Assembly: GCA_903918885.1 (NCBI GenBank)
Contig: CAIXFY010000037.1
Location: forward strand, 1 to 32,726
Source of the DNA: an uncultured Verrucomicrobia subdivision 3 bacterium
Lineage (GTDB): Bacteria > Verrucomicrobiota > Verrucomicrobiia > Limisphaerales > UBA11358
DNA length: 32,726 nt
Reading direction: 5' to 3'
In this document: piece after piece, positions 16,871-24,907 of the stretch
How positions within the stretch are numbered: the first letter of the stretch is position 1
Layout of the letters: every line of letters starts with the position of its first letter
Notes under the pieces: generated by a model
Told to the model about the DNA's origin: nothing
Database searches by the model: none
The model's input: only the letters and a program-made list of their open reading frames with translations
Translations under genes and position numbers: made by a program

Positions 16871-17530
16871 TTAGCCGGAAATTTCTTTAACGCACAAAAT
16901 GGCTGCAGCGCTTTTGGGGTGTCGTTTACTCCACAAAACCTGACCGGCGAAGGAAATCATCCCCCAGAAAATATCCGGACGATGCTTCAGCCGATGGTAT
17001 TCTCCCCTTAGTTTTTTTGGGCCGAGCAAGCCGATCACCTGATAACCGAGCTGTTTCATTTCTTCCGGTTCCCAGCCGGAATGATGAGCCTGCAAATCAC
17101 CGGCTTCTGTATTTCCCTGCGGTAAAAATCCGCTGGGCGTTAGAAAAATCACGCGGCGGCGGGCGATCCGCTCCATGTCGGCGATGAGTTTTAATCCGCT
17201 CTTTTTGTCGAGATGTTCGATCAAGTCCAAGGCGATGCACGCATCAAATTGGCCGGCTTGAAAATTTTCGTCCAACTTACGCACATCACATGGAACGTAT
17301 TCATCATGCGTATTTTGGCTGCGGGCGGTTTCCAAGGCGGGCAGATAACCTTCGGCACCCACGGCATGCTCCACGCCCAGTTCCCGCATCGTGTGCGCCA
17401 CGCCGGAGCCGACATCCAGCACGCTTTTACACCCCATCAACGCCTGTCGTAATGCCAGTTTTACAGCGATGGCATTAGGATCAGAGCCGAGCCGCGCCAG
17501 ATGAAAAATCAGGTCAAGTTTGCCACGCAT
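16871..17530 (-). CDS. Class I SAM-dependent methyltransferase
   Basis: A 219-residue methyltransferase. Motif I is SVLDVGSGVAHTMREL (about residue 37), and the acidic-loop region is AVGAEGYLPALETA. FDACIALDLIEHLDKKSG is the motif II area of Methyltransf_11/12-type enzymes, followed by RRRVIFLTPSGFLPQGNTE. Its last 53 or so codons are duplicated as a decayed fragment at 13958-14118. The gene is divergent from the YfhO-like gene, with a 133-bp intergenic region. Given the nearby glycosyltransferases it probably methylates a sugar or lipid-linked glycan, but no acceptor is visible. The start at ATG 17530 gives a normal length for a small member of the family. Confidence 0.82.
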   Translation of the reverse strand: MRGKLDLIFHLARLGSDPNAIAVKLALRQALMGCKSVLDVGSGVAHTMRELGVEHAVGAEGYLPALETARSQNTHDEYVPCDVRKLDENFQAGQFDACIALDLIEHLDKKSGLKLIADMERIARRRVIFLTPSGFLPQGNTEAGDLQAHHSGWEPEEMKQLGYQVIGLLGPKKLRGEYHRLKHRPDIFWGMISFAGQVLWSKRHPKSAAAILCVKEISG

Positions 17531-17600
17531 CGGGATAATCTAATCAAAGCTGGAAACCGCGACGACATTTTTTTCCTAACGTTCATCGGCTGCGGCTGTC

Positions 17601-17629
17601 TTGACACGGTTGGCATGCCCAACCAGAAT
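17601..17629 (+). promoter_or_regulatory. Candidate sigma-70 promoter with a palindrome in the spacer, upstream of the YfhO-like gene
   Basis: A perfect -35 box TTGACA (17601-17606) is followed by a 17-bp spacer and CAGAAT (17624-17629, four of six positions of TATAAT). The predicted transcript would start near 17636, leaving a leader of about 28 nt to the ATG at 17664. The spacer contains the inverted repeat GGTTGG-CATGC-CCAACC (17608-17624), an operator-like placement. Spacing and boxes are seen directly; promoter activity and operator function are inferred. Confidence 0.4.
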
Positions 17630-17663
17630 GATACTTTATTGACCGCACTTTTCTTGAAAAGAC

Positions 17664-20399
17664 ATGAATAATCCCAAAAACGCTCCGGCGGCCAAACTAT
17701 TATGGCTTGCTCCCGCCGCACTGGCCATCGTTCTGACCATGCTGTTTTGGCGCAGCTTTCTGCCTGATTTCGTCCATTTTTCCAATGATGGGCCGTTAGG
17801 GCAACAGAATTCTGCTTGGCGCGCGGTTCCAGCTGCTTTCACGGGAAGCTTTTACGATTTAAACGATGTGGGTGCTGGTATGGGTGTGCAACCAATCAGC
17901 CCAGTTGTGTTCCTACTTATGATGCTAGGACCGCTAGGGTATGCAAAATTTCTGGCTCCCATCGCGTTATTTATTTTGGGCTTCGGAGCTTGGACTTTTT
18001 TCCGATCCTTAAAACTCGCGCCACTGGCCGCCATGCTTGGGGCTTTGGCTGCCATGCTCAATTCCTGTGCTTTTGGTGACGCTTGCTGGGGCACTGCCTC
18101 GCATCAAATTGCCGAAGGCTTTGATTTTTTGGCGTTGGCACTTATCGTCAGCAACACTGGGGAAACTTCTGGTCATATCCGGTGGACACGACTGGCGTTG
18201 GCTGGCCTCTGCGTGGGCATGAACGTAATTGAGGCGGCGGATATTGGTGCGCTTTACAGTCTAGTCATCGCGGCGTTTGTATTTTACAAGTCCGTGACGG
18301 AAACGGACGACACTGTTCTGACAAAAACCGTCCGGGGCGTCAGCCGGGTGGGAGTCATCGCGGTTTTTGCTGGGTTCATTGCATTTCAAACCATTACCTC
18401 ACTCATCAGCACATCAATACAAGGTGTGTCTGGCACGGCGCAGAATACGGAAACCAAGGCACAGCGTTGGGACTTTGCCACTCAATGGAGTCTACCAAAA
18501 AAAGAAACACTGGGGCTTATCATCCCTGGTCTGTTTGGCTACAAGATGGACACCCCCAACAACATGATGCCGCAATTTCAGGACGCCTATCGAGGTGGGG
18601 TTTATTGGGGTGGCGTTGGACGCGATCCTGGTCTGGACCGGTTTCTTGATGCGGGCGGCCAAGGCACACCGCCGCCGGGCTCCATGCGTTTTTCCGGCTA
18701 TGGCTATTACTGCGGCATTCTGGTGGCACTCATCGCCGCATGGTCCATGGCTCAATCTTTCCGACGGCAAAATTCCCCGTTCAACGACGCGCAAAAAAAA
18801 CCACTTTGGTTCTGGTCGGCGGTGATGTTGATTTCCTTGCCGCTGGCGTGGGGAAGATTTGCGCCATTCTCGCATACCGCTGATTCACCGCTGTTTTACG
18901 CGTTGCTATATAAACTACCGTATTTTTCAACCATCCGTAATCCCAACAAATTCCTCTATTTCTTCTCCATGGCGATCGTCATTTTGTTTACCTACGGCGT
19001 TCACATGCTGAATCGCCGCTTTCTGGATCCAGCCGCGCCAAAGACAGCCGGCTTTGCCACACATCTGCAATTGTGGTGGGCTAAAGCAGGTATCTTTGAC
19101 CGCAAATGGACCTTAACCAGCATCGGACTTTTGGGTTTTGGAATTTTGGGTAATCTGATTTATTTCGGCCAAAAGAATATTCTCGTGCATTACCTCCAGA
19201 CGATGGGCTATTCCAATGAAGAATTAGCTCGCCAGATTGCCGCCTTCAGCCTTGGACAATTGGCCTGGGGACTGGCCTCGTTCGCCGTTGCCATTGGATT
19301 GGTCATTGCCATCATCACGGGTTATTTCACCGGACCACGCGCAAAAATCGGCGGGCTGTTGCTCGGCGGGTTTTTGATTTTTGACCTCGTCCGCGCCGAT
19401 TTGCCTTACATCATCCACTGGGATTACAAACAAAAATACGAAGTCGGCACGCTGAACCCTGTCGTGGATTTTCTTCGGAACAAACCCTACGAACACCGCG
19501 TGGTCGGTCTGCCCTTCCGCGCGCCACAGGGACTGGAATTATTGGATGAAGTTTACCGCATAGAATGGATGCAGCACCACTTTCCGTATTACAACATACA
19601 ATGCTTGGACTGGATTCAGCTGTCGCGCCTCCCGGAGGATTTGAAAATGTATGTGGAAGCATTTACTCCGCGCGGCACGCCGGAATCCGCCCGGCTGTTT
19701 GCCCGCCGCTGGGAGTTGTCCAACACGTCATATTTGCTCGGCGCGGCTGGATTTCTAGATGCGCTGAACCAGCAGCTCGACCCAGTGCAAAAGCGCTTCC
19801 GCATCGTGCAGCGTTTTGAAATCGTCCCCAAGCCCGGCATCCTCAATCCGCAACGGCTCGAAGAACTCACCGCCGCGCCGGACGCCAACGGACGCTACGC
19901 GCTGTTCGACTTCACCGGCGCACTGCCGCGGGCCAAACTTTATTCCAACTGGCAGGTCAACACCAACGATCCAGTCAATCTGAAAACGTTGGCTGATCTG
20001 AACTTTGATCCGGCCAAAACCGTTTTGATTTCCACGCCGCAAAAAAACCTGCCAGCGATAGCGACCAACGAAAATTCGGGCTCGGTTGAATTTAAAGATT
20101 ACGCGCCCAAACACATTGTCTTCGCCGCCAACGCCACCGCGCCCTCCGTGCTGCTGCTTAATGACAAATACGATTCCAACTGGCACGTCACCGTGGACGG
20201 CAAACCCGCTGAACTGCTACGCTGCAATTTTCTTATGCGCGGCGTGCAGGTTCCTCCCGGCGTGCACGAGGTGGTATTTGATTTTAGTCTGCCGCATAAG
20301 CCGCTCTTCGTCACACTCGCTGCCATCGGCGTCGGACTGCTGCTGTGCGGCATCCTGTTTCTTGCGCGCGGCAAACCGGAAGAAAAAACCACAGCCTGA
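17664..20399 (+). CDS. Large polytopic membrane protein, YfhO family-like
   Basis: A 911-residue protein with at least 10-12 membrane segments in the first two thirds (for example LAPAALAIVLTMLFW at the N-terminus and LFVTLAAIGVGLLLCGILFL at the C-terminus). The soluble C-terminal part ends in a YfhO-like region: VLLLNDKYDSNWHVTVDGKP, then MRGVQVPPGVHEVVFDF, then a last membrane helix. The N-terminal FSNDGPLGQQNSAW and DLNDVGAGMG resemble the lumenal/periplasmic loops of GT-C-type polyprenol-linked sugar transferases, a group to which YfhO proteins are thought related. It may transfer a glycan to a lipid or wall polymer. The coding end is 21 bp from the convergent Nif3-family gene. Family assignment is good, activity uncertain. 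Confidence 0.75.
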   Translation: MNNPKNAPAAKLLWLAPAALAIVLTMLFWRSFLPDFVHFSNDGPLGQQNSAWRAVPAAFTGSFYDLNDVGAGMGVQPISPVVFLLMMLGPLGYAKFLAPIALFILGFGAWTFFRSLKLAPLAAMLGALAAMLNSCAFGDACWGTASHQIAEGFDFLALALIVSNTGETSGHIRWTRLALAGLCVGMNVIEAADIGALYSLVIAAFVFYKSVTETDDTVLTKTVRGVSRVGVIAVFAGFIAFQTITSLISTSIQGVSGTAQNTETKAQRWDFATQWSLPKKETLGLIIPGLFGYKMDTPNNMMPQFQDAYRGGVYWGGVGRDPGLDRFLDAGGQGTPPPGSMRFSGYGYYCGILVALIAAWSMAQSFRRQNSPFNDAQKKPLWFWSAVMLISLPLAWGRFAPFSHTADSPLFYALLYKLPYFSTIRNPNKFLYFFSMAIVILFTYGVHMLNRRFLDPAAPKTAGFATHLQLWWAKAGIFDRKWTLTSIGLLGFGILGNLIYFGQKNILVHYLQTMGYSNEELARQIAAFSLGQLAWGLASFAVAIGLVIAIITGYFTGPRAKIGGLLLGGFLIFDLVRADLPYIIHWDYKQKYEVGTLNPVVDFLRNKPYEHRVVGLPFRAPQGLELLDEVYRIEWMQHHFPYYNIQCLDWIQLSRLPEDLKMYVEAFTPRGTPESARLFARRWELSNTSYLLGAAGFLDALNQQLDPVQKRFRIVQRFEIVPKPGILNPQRLEELTAAPDANGRYALFDFTGALPRAKLYSNWQVNTNDPVNLKTLADLNFDPAKTVLISTPQKNLPAIATNENSGSVEFKDYAPKHIVFAANATAPSVLLLNDKYDSNWHVTVDGKPAELLRCNFLMRGVQVPPGVHEVVFDFSLPHKPLFVTLAAIGVGLLLCGILFLARGKPEEKTTA

Positions 20400-20420
20400 C
20401 CGTCCGCTTCCGCCAGAAAA

Positions 20421-21182
20421 TCACAAGCCCGTCGGGTGATTCAAAAAAACCCACGGGAGCTTGAATTTTTTGGCCAGCTCCGCCGCCAGCGCCTGCACGC
20501 CAAAAGTCTCCGTCGCGTAGTGGCCGCCGTAGAAAACATTCACGCCCAACTCCTCGGCCAACGCATAAGTCCAGTGCGGCCCTTCGCCGGTGATGAAAGT
20601 ATCCACGCCCGCGGCGGCGACCCGCGCCAGCTCGCCGCCCGCGCCGCCGGTGACGATGCCGATGCGCTCGCAAGTTTCCTTTCCGCCGAGAATCAACTTC
20701 GGCTTCGCGCCGGTCGCTCGCTCCAGTTTTTTTGCCAGTTCCGCGCGGGAAATTTTCCGCCGCGTTTGCAGGCCGATTTTCTGGCCGTGGCTTTCAAAAA
20801 ATGGCTTCAGCTTTTTCAAGCCCAGCGCGGCGGCGAGCCGCGCGTTGTTGCCGAGCTTCGGGTGCAAGTCGAGCGGCAGGTGCGAACTGTAAACGGCCAG
20901 ATTGTTTTCCACCAGCAGCCGGAGCAGCTCGTATTTTTTGCCGGTCCACGGATGCGTTTTTGACCAGAACAATCCGTGATGGACAACCAGCAAATCCGCT
21001 TTCGCGGCCACGGCCATTTTTACGGTGGCGAGACTGGCGTCCACCGTCGCGGCGATGCGCGAGATTGTTCCGGAATTTTCCGCCTGCAAGCCGTTCGCCG
21101 CGCCGTCGTAGTCCCCAATTTCGGCGGTGCGCAGAATCTTGTCGCAATGTTTGACGATGGCGGCGAGTGGAACTTTCTGCAT
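20421..21182 (-). CDS. Nif3-like dinuclear metal centre hexameric protein (YbgI/DUF34 family)
   Basis: About 253 residues from the ATG at 21182; the frame is also open to a TTG at 21209, but the former gives MQKVPLAAIVKHCDKIL, which suits the family. Features are GDYDGAANGLQ near the start, LLVVHHGLFWSK (the HHG metal-ligand motif), VYSSHLPLDLHPKLGNNARLA and the C-terminal VFYGGHYATETFGVQALAAEL with conserved GH and E ligands. The Nif3 family forms toroidal hexamers with two metals per subunit. Its biological role is poorly known; GTP cyclohydrolase-like and metal-chaperone functions have been proposed. It converges on the YfhO-like gene. Length is normal for the single-domain members. Confidence 0.92.
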   Translation of the reverse strand: MQKVPLAAIVKHCDKILRTAEIGDYDGAANGLQAENSGTISRIAATVDASLATVKMAVAAKADLLVVHHGLFWSKTHPWTGKKYELLRLLVENNLAVYSSHLPLDLHPKLGNNARLAAALGLKKLKPFFESHGQKIGLQTRRKISRAELAKKLERATGAKPKLILGGKETCERIGIVTGGAGGELARVAAAGVDTFITGEGPHWTYALAEELGVNVFYGGHYATETFGVQALAAELAKKFKLPWVFLNHPTGL

Positions 21183-21224
21183 GGCGCGATGAAAGCAAAT
21201 TGCCGCCAAACTTCAAGCGGCTAA

Positions 21225-21488
21225 TCAACCGTGGTAGCCAGCGGCCTTCATGAACATCGTCGTCTCGCTGGTCACCGGCGCGTCCGCCGAACGAAACATT
21301 GCTTGGCACAGCGTCTTTTCGACGTTGAACGGCTGGCCGTGCAATTGGTAACCGGCGCGGAGTTTGCGGTTCACCTTTTCCGCGAACAGATGATAACCGG
21401 AGTGGTAGTCGTCATCTGAACTGGCCACGATGATGAAGTCGGCCGAGCCGTGCGCGGGCGCGTGGGTTCCGTGTGTGGAATGGTGCAT
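21225..21488 (-). CDS. Small DUF1737-like protein
   Basis: An 87-residue protein from ATG 21488, running MHHSTHGTHAP and then a compact region: FIIVASSDDDYH, then FAEKVNRKLRAGYQLHGQPF, ending near ETTMFMKAAGYHG. The pattern of a beta strand, a helix with VNRKLRAGY and a final strand with LCQAMFR resembles DUF1737 proteins, small domains seen often in bacteria without known activity. The frame is open to ATG 21584, which would give 119 residues and overlap the tonB start by two bases on the other strand; the extra 32 residues do not look like the family, so the shorter start is used. The protein is probably cytoplasmic. Confidence 0.55.
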   Translation of the reverse strand: MHHSTHGTHAPAHGSADFIIVASSDDDYHSGYHLFAEKVNRKLRAGYQLHGQPFNVEKTLCQAMFRSADAPVTSETTMFMKAAGYHG

Positions 21489-21582
21489 AACGGTGACAAC
21501 GCAATCTAGCACCGCCGCCGAAAACTCCAAATAAAAATCTAGCAGTTGCCCACTCCACAAGCGTGCGGCAAAATAATTCGTC

Positions 21583-22548
21583 ATGGTTCGCCCGCGCGCC
21601 GAGCATGGTTCCCTGCGTTTAAGTCGTGTTGAAAAAAAACGGCTGCTCGCCGCGCTTTTGCTTTCCCTGCTCGCGCACCTCGGCGCCTGGGGCGGTTACG
21701 AAGCCGGCAAAAAATCCGGTCTGTGGGAAAAGCTGCATTGGCCGGATCACAAAAAACTTTCCGTCACGCCGCCAAAACCGGTCGCGCAAAATGCTGAACC
21801 GACCATTTTCATTGATGTTTCGCAAGCCGCGACCGAAGCGCCGAAAAACGCCAAATATTATTCCGATAAAAATTCCCGCGCCGCGAATCCCGACGACGAA
21901 AAAGATTCCAGCCAGCCCAAGTTAAACGGCCATCAACGCGACATTCCGAAAACCGAGGACACGCCCAAACCAGCCAAGACCAAACCCGCCGCGACGCAAA
22001 AACCGATTGAAGCCAAACCGGAACAAACCAAAGCCGCCCAAGCGCTCAACCCCGGCGCGTTGCAGCCCGGCAAGCCCGCTGAAATCGAAACGCCGGAGCA
22101 AAATCCCGCGCCGGAACCGCGCCCACGCACCGTGCGCGAAGCGCTGGCGCAGCAGTCCAAACAGCTTCCTGGCTTGCAATTGCAGCAAGACGGCGGCGTG
22201 CGCCGCCGCGCGCTCAGCTCTTCGCTGGATGCGATGGCCACGCCGTTCGGCGCCTACGACCGCGCCATCATCGAAGCCATCAGCCAGCGTTGGTATGATT
22301 TGCTCGACCGGCAGCAGTTCGCACAGAACCGCACCGGCAAGGTCACGGTTTATTTTCACTTGAATCCCGACGGCTCCGTCACCGAAATGAAAATCAACGA
22401 GACGACCGTCGGCGATTTGTTCGCCTACCTTTGCCGCGACGCCATCGAGCAGGCTGCGCCGTTTGGCCCGTGGCCATCGGACATGCGACGGCTCGTGGGC
22501 GCGAATTTCCGGGAAATCGCCTTCACGTTTTACTATATTGCGGATTAG
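21583..22548 (+). CDS. TonB-like energy transducer protein
   Basis: A 321-residue protein with a short cytoplasmic tail, one N-terminal membrane segment (about residues 20-38, LLAALLLSLLAHLGAWGG), then a Pro/Lys/Glu-rich spacer (about 65-190, for example TPKPAKTKPAATQKPIEAKP) and a C-terminal domain (from about residue 225) with TGKVTVYFHLNPDGSVTEMKI, the TonB_C-like strand pattern. It should span the periplasm and pass proton-motive force to outer-membrane receptors. ExbB- and ExbD-like genes follow with 18- and 4-bp gaps, so the three form an operon. The start codon at 21583 lies next to the divergent small gene region. It could also be a TolA-like protein; the spacer and C-terminus suit both. 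Confidence 0.82.
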   Translation: MVRPRAEHGSLRLSRVEKKRLLAALLLSLLAHLGAWGGYEAGKKSGLWEKLHWPDHKKLSVTPPKPVAQNAEPTIFIDVSQAATEAPKNAKYYSDKNSRAANPDDEKDSSQPKLNGHQRDIPKTEDTPKPAKTKPAATQKPIEAKPEQTKAAQALNPGALQPGKPAEIETPEQNPAPEPRPRTVREALAQQSKQLPGLQLQQDGGVRRRALSSSLDAMATPFGAYDRAIIEAISQRWYDLLDRQQFAQNRTGKVTVYFHLNPDGSVTEMKINETTVGDLFAYLCRDAIEQAAPFGPWPSDMRRLVGANFREIAFTFYYIAD

Positions 22549-22566
22549 ACTATCACCACTGATTTT

Positions 22567-23154
22567 ATGGAAAAAACCGTTTATCTTTTGCTGGGAATCA
22601 CTTCGGTGGTCTGCGTCGCCGTCATCATCTGGCGCGCGTGGATGCTGCGCTGGAACAGCGTCGTCCCGGCGAAAATCGCCAACGCGCTGGAAAGCTACCG
22701 CACGCGCGATGACGCCAAAAATCTCCAGCGCGCCTGCACGGAAAATCCCTCGCCGCTCGGTCGGCTCATCAGCCTCGCGGCGGAACGCGCGGACTGGCCG
22801 AAGGCGGACAACATGGATTCGCTCGAAACCGCCGCGCGCCACGAAGTCGTCCAACTCGAGCGCGGACTCGTCGTGCTGGAAGTCATCGTCGGCATCGCGC
22901 CGCTGCTGGGATTGGTCGGGACGATTGCCGGCATGATGACGGTGTTCGGCGATCTCGGCCAGACCGGCTTGAACGATGCCACCAAGCTGGCGCAGGGCAT
23001 CGCGCTGATTTTGCGCGCGACGCTGGCGGGTTTGCTTATTGCCATCCCGTCGCTAATTTTCTGGAGTTATTTCAGCAAAAAAGTCGAGGTGCTCGCGGTG
23101 GAAATGGAAACGCTCTGCGACGAATTTATCCGCAAGCAATACCGCGACCAATAA
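22567..23154 (+). CDS. exbB: MotA/TolQ/ExbB proton channel family protein
   Basis: A 195-residue protein. An N-terminal membrane segment (YLLLGITSVVCVAVIIW) precedes a cytoplasmic helical region. The family core is in the C-terminal half: GLVVLEVIVGIAPLLGLVGTIAGMM followed by LAQGIALILRATLAGLLIAIPSLIFW, giving the usual three membrane helices. It builds the proton channel with ExbD and powers the TonB protein encoded just upstream. Order tonB-exbB-exbD with short gaps supports a single transcript. TolQ is the alternative name; the TonB-like partner with no Pal/TolB in the window favours ExbB. Confidence 0.9.
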   Translation: MEKTVYLLLGITSVVCVAVIIWRAWMLRWNSVVPAKIANALESYRTRDDAKNLQRACTENPSPLGRLISLAAERADWPKADNMDSLETAARHEVVQLERGLVVLEVIVGIAPLLGLVGTIAGMMTVFGDLGQTGLNDATKLAQGIALILRATLAGLLIAIPSLIFWSYFSKKVEVLAVEMETLCDEFIRKQYRDQ

Positions 23155-23158
23155 TGCC

Positions 23159-23584
23159 ATGCGCTTTTCCGTCCGCAAACGCCGCACCGCGCCCGCCGTC
23201 ATCATCGTCGCGCTGATTGACGTGCTGGTGGTGCTGCTGATTTTCCTGATGGTGACGACGACTTTTCGCCAGCAGCCCGCACTCAAATTGACGCTGCCGG
23301 ATTCCGCGCAGGGCAAAAAATCCGGCGCAGAGGAACATCCGCCGCTGGTCGTGAGCATCGACAAGGACGGGAATTTCCGTTTCGACAAAAATGATTTGCC
23401 GGTGACGCTCGACCAATTGCGCAGCCGCCTGGTTGAACGCGTCAATCAGGAACCCGACTTGAAGCTCGCCATCCGCGCGGACAAGAACGCGCCGTGGTTC
23501 CGCATCGTGAATGTGATGGATCTCGCCAAGGAGGCGAAGGTCAAAACGCTGACCGCGTTCACCAGGGACGCGGCCAAGCCATAA
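23159..23584 (+). CDS. exbD: ExbD/TolR family biopolymer transport protein
   Basis: A 141-residue protein with a single N-terminal membrane helix (about residues 14-36). The conserved proton-carrying Asp lies in that helix in IIVALIDVLVVLLIFLMV (D21). The periplasmic part has the family strand-helix pattern PPLVVSIDKDGNFRFDKNDLPVTLDQLRSRL and LAIRADKNAPWFRIVNVMDLAKEAKV. It starts 4 bp after exbB, so translation is probably coupled. The stop is 4 bp before a double-hairpin element (23588-23648) that separates it from the convergent asd gene. Length is normal for the family. Confidence 0.92.
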   Translation: MRFSVRKRRTAPAVIIVALIDVLVVLLIFLMVTTTFRQQPALKLTLPDSAQGKKSGAEEHPPLVVSIDKDGNFRFDKNDLPVTLDQLRSRLVERVNQEPDLKLAIRADKNAPWFRIVNVMDLAKEAKVKTLTAFTRDAAKP

Positions 23585-23587
23585 AAA

Positions 23588-23648
23588 GGTAGGGCGGCGC
23601 TGCTGCGCCGCCCTAGATAATTTGGCTGCGGAGCACCGCAGCCCTACC
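23588..23648. repeat. Double-hairpin palindromic element between convergent exbD and asd
   Basis: Two adjacent strong stems are visible: AGGGCGGCG (23591-23599) with CGCCGCCCT (23606-23614), and GGCTGCGG (23624-23631) with CCGCAGCC (23636-23643). The outer ends GGTAGGG and CCCTACC (23588-23594 and 23642-23648) can also pair, giving a cloverleaf or cruciform shape. It fills nearly all of the 73 bp between two convergent stop codons, so it may end transcription from both sides, though no clear T-run follows either stem. It resembles REP-type dispersed palindromes; whether other copies exist in the genome cannot be seen here. Confidence 0.75.
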
Positions 23649-23657
23649 GGTTCAATT

Positions 23658-24662
23658 TTACTTCAGCAATTCTTCCGCGATCTGCACCGCGTTCAGCGCC
23701 GCGCCTTTGAGCAACTGATCGCCGGCCACCCAAAACGCGAGACCGTTGTCCAGCGCGCAGTCAATGCGGATGCGGCCGACTTCGCAATTGTATTTCTCGG
23801 AAGTGAAGAGCGGCATCGGATACTTTTTATTTTCCGGCTCGTCCACGAGGTCAAGGCCGGGCGCGGTTTTCAGCACTTCGCGCGCGGCGGCCACGGTGAC
23901 GGGCTTGACGAATTCCGCGCTCACGGCCACGGAATGCGAGCGGTAGACCGGCACGCGCACGCACGTCACGCTGGCGCGGAACGCCGGATGGTGCATGATT
24001 TTGCGGCCTTCGTTTTCCATCTTCATTTCTTCCTTCGTGTAACCGCTCGGCAAAAATGAATCCACGTGCGGAATCACGTTGAACGCAATTTGGTGCGGGT
24101 AAACTTCCTTCGTCACCGGTTGCTTGTGGACAATTTGGTCAACTTGCTTTTCAAGTTCTTCCAACGCCTTTGCGCCCGTGCCGGAAACGGCCTGATAGCT
24201 GGAGGCAAAAATGCGCTTCACGCCGAACGCCTTGTGCAGCGGATACAGCGCCATCAGCGTGATGGCCGTGGTGCAATTCGGATTGGCGATGATGCCCTTG
24301 TGGTTCTTGACGTCGGACGCGTTGATTTCCGGCACGACGAGCGGCACGTTGTCGTCCTGACGGAACGCGCTGGAATTGTCCACCACCACGCAGCCGGCCT
24401 TGGCCGCGATGGGCGCAAACTCCTTCGAGATGCCGCCGCCCGCGCTGAACAGCGCGATGTCAATGCCCGCGAACGAATCCTTCGTCAATTCCGTCACGGT
24501 GATGTCCTGTCCGCGAAATTTCAATTTCTTGCCCACCGAACGGGCGGACGCGAGCAAGGTCAGCTTGCCCACGGGAAAATTTCTTTTTTCCAGAGTCTTG
24601 ATCATCTCGATGCCGACTGCGCCAGTGGCACCGACAACTGCGACGTGCGGATTACGATTCAT
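23658..24662 (-). CDS. asd: Aspartate-semialdehyde dehydrogenase
   Basis: A 334-residue enzyme that makes aspartate-semialdehyde from aspartyl phosphate with NADPH, feeding lysine, diaminopimelate, methionine and threonine synthesis. The N-terminal VAVVGATGAVG is the nucleotide-binding loop. The catalytic Cys is C130 in GIIANPNCTTAI. SSYQAVSGTGAKALEEL and the C-terminal RIRIDCALDNGLAFWVAGDQLLKGAALNAVQIAEEL are typical of the gram-positive-like/short Asd group. It converges on exbD. Its upstream region (24663-24758) carries short ACACGAATT repeats, and a weak promoter-like pair (TTGACG, TAAATT) lies too close to the ATG to be trusted. Length is normal. Confidence 0.96.
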   Translation of the reverse strand: MNRNPHVAVVGATGAVGIEMIKTLEKRNFPVGKLTLLASARSVGKKLKFRGQDITVTELTKDSFAGIDIALFSAGGGISKEFAPIAAKAGCVVVDNSSAFRQDDNVPLVVPEINASDVKNHKGIIANPNCTTAITLMALYPLHKAFGVKRIFASSYQAVSGTGAKALEELEKQVDQIVHKQPVTKEVYPHQIAFNVIPHVDSFLPSGYTKEEMKMENEGRKIMHHPAFRASVTCVRVPVYRSHSVAVSAEFVKPVTVAAAREVLKTAPGLDLVDEPENKKYPMPLFTSEKYNCEVGRIRIDCALDNGLAFWVAGDQLLKGAALNAVQIAEELLK

Positions 24663-24725
24663 AATTGGCCGAGCAATTTATCAGAAAACCGGCAACCGTC
24701 AATCGCAGTGCCGGGCAAAACATTG

Positions 24726-24753
24726 ACACGAATTACACGAATTATCGCGAATT
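24726..24753. repeat. Short tandem ACACGAATT repeats upstream of asd
   Basis: Two exact 9-bp units, ACACGAATT at 24726-24734 and 24735-24743, are followed by a degenerate ATCGCGAATT at 24744-24753. They lie just before the left copy of the structured repeat (24760-24890). I recall similar iterated sequences from intergenic DNA of related bacteria, but that is from memory only. No regulatory role is shown. Confidence 0.6.
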
Positions 24754-24759
24754 CAAATA

Positions 24760-24890
24760 CGCTGAAGGCGTAATGGAAATTAGCCCAGGGTTGGAGCAAC
24801 GCGACTACCCTGGGGAATCGTCCCACAAAATAATTCTCCCTCTCCGCGTTCGCTTCGGCAGCGAATGGGGAGAGGGCCGGGGTGAGGTGC
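24760..24890 (+). repeat. Left copy of an inverted structured repeat flanking the restriction-modification genes
   Basis: About 131 bp that matches the reverse complement of 30657-30805. It holds two hairpins: CCCAGGGT (24784-24791) with ACCCTGGG (24807-24814), and a larger palindrome in the CCCTCTCC...GGAGAGGG segment (about 24837-24875) with inner stem TTCGCT/AGCGAA. The first stem differs from the right copy by a paired change (C:G here, T:A there), so the structure, not only the sequence, has been kept. It lies directly downstream of the res stop codon and might also act as a transcription end. Confidence 0.85.
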
Positions 24891-24907
24891 CTCAAGTTCT
24901 AAACCAA

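Noticed and set aside
21922-22854. 310-residue minus-strand ORF opposite tonB and exbB
   Set aside because: Antisense to two genes of an intact operon and Arg/Gly/Phe-rich without motifs.
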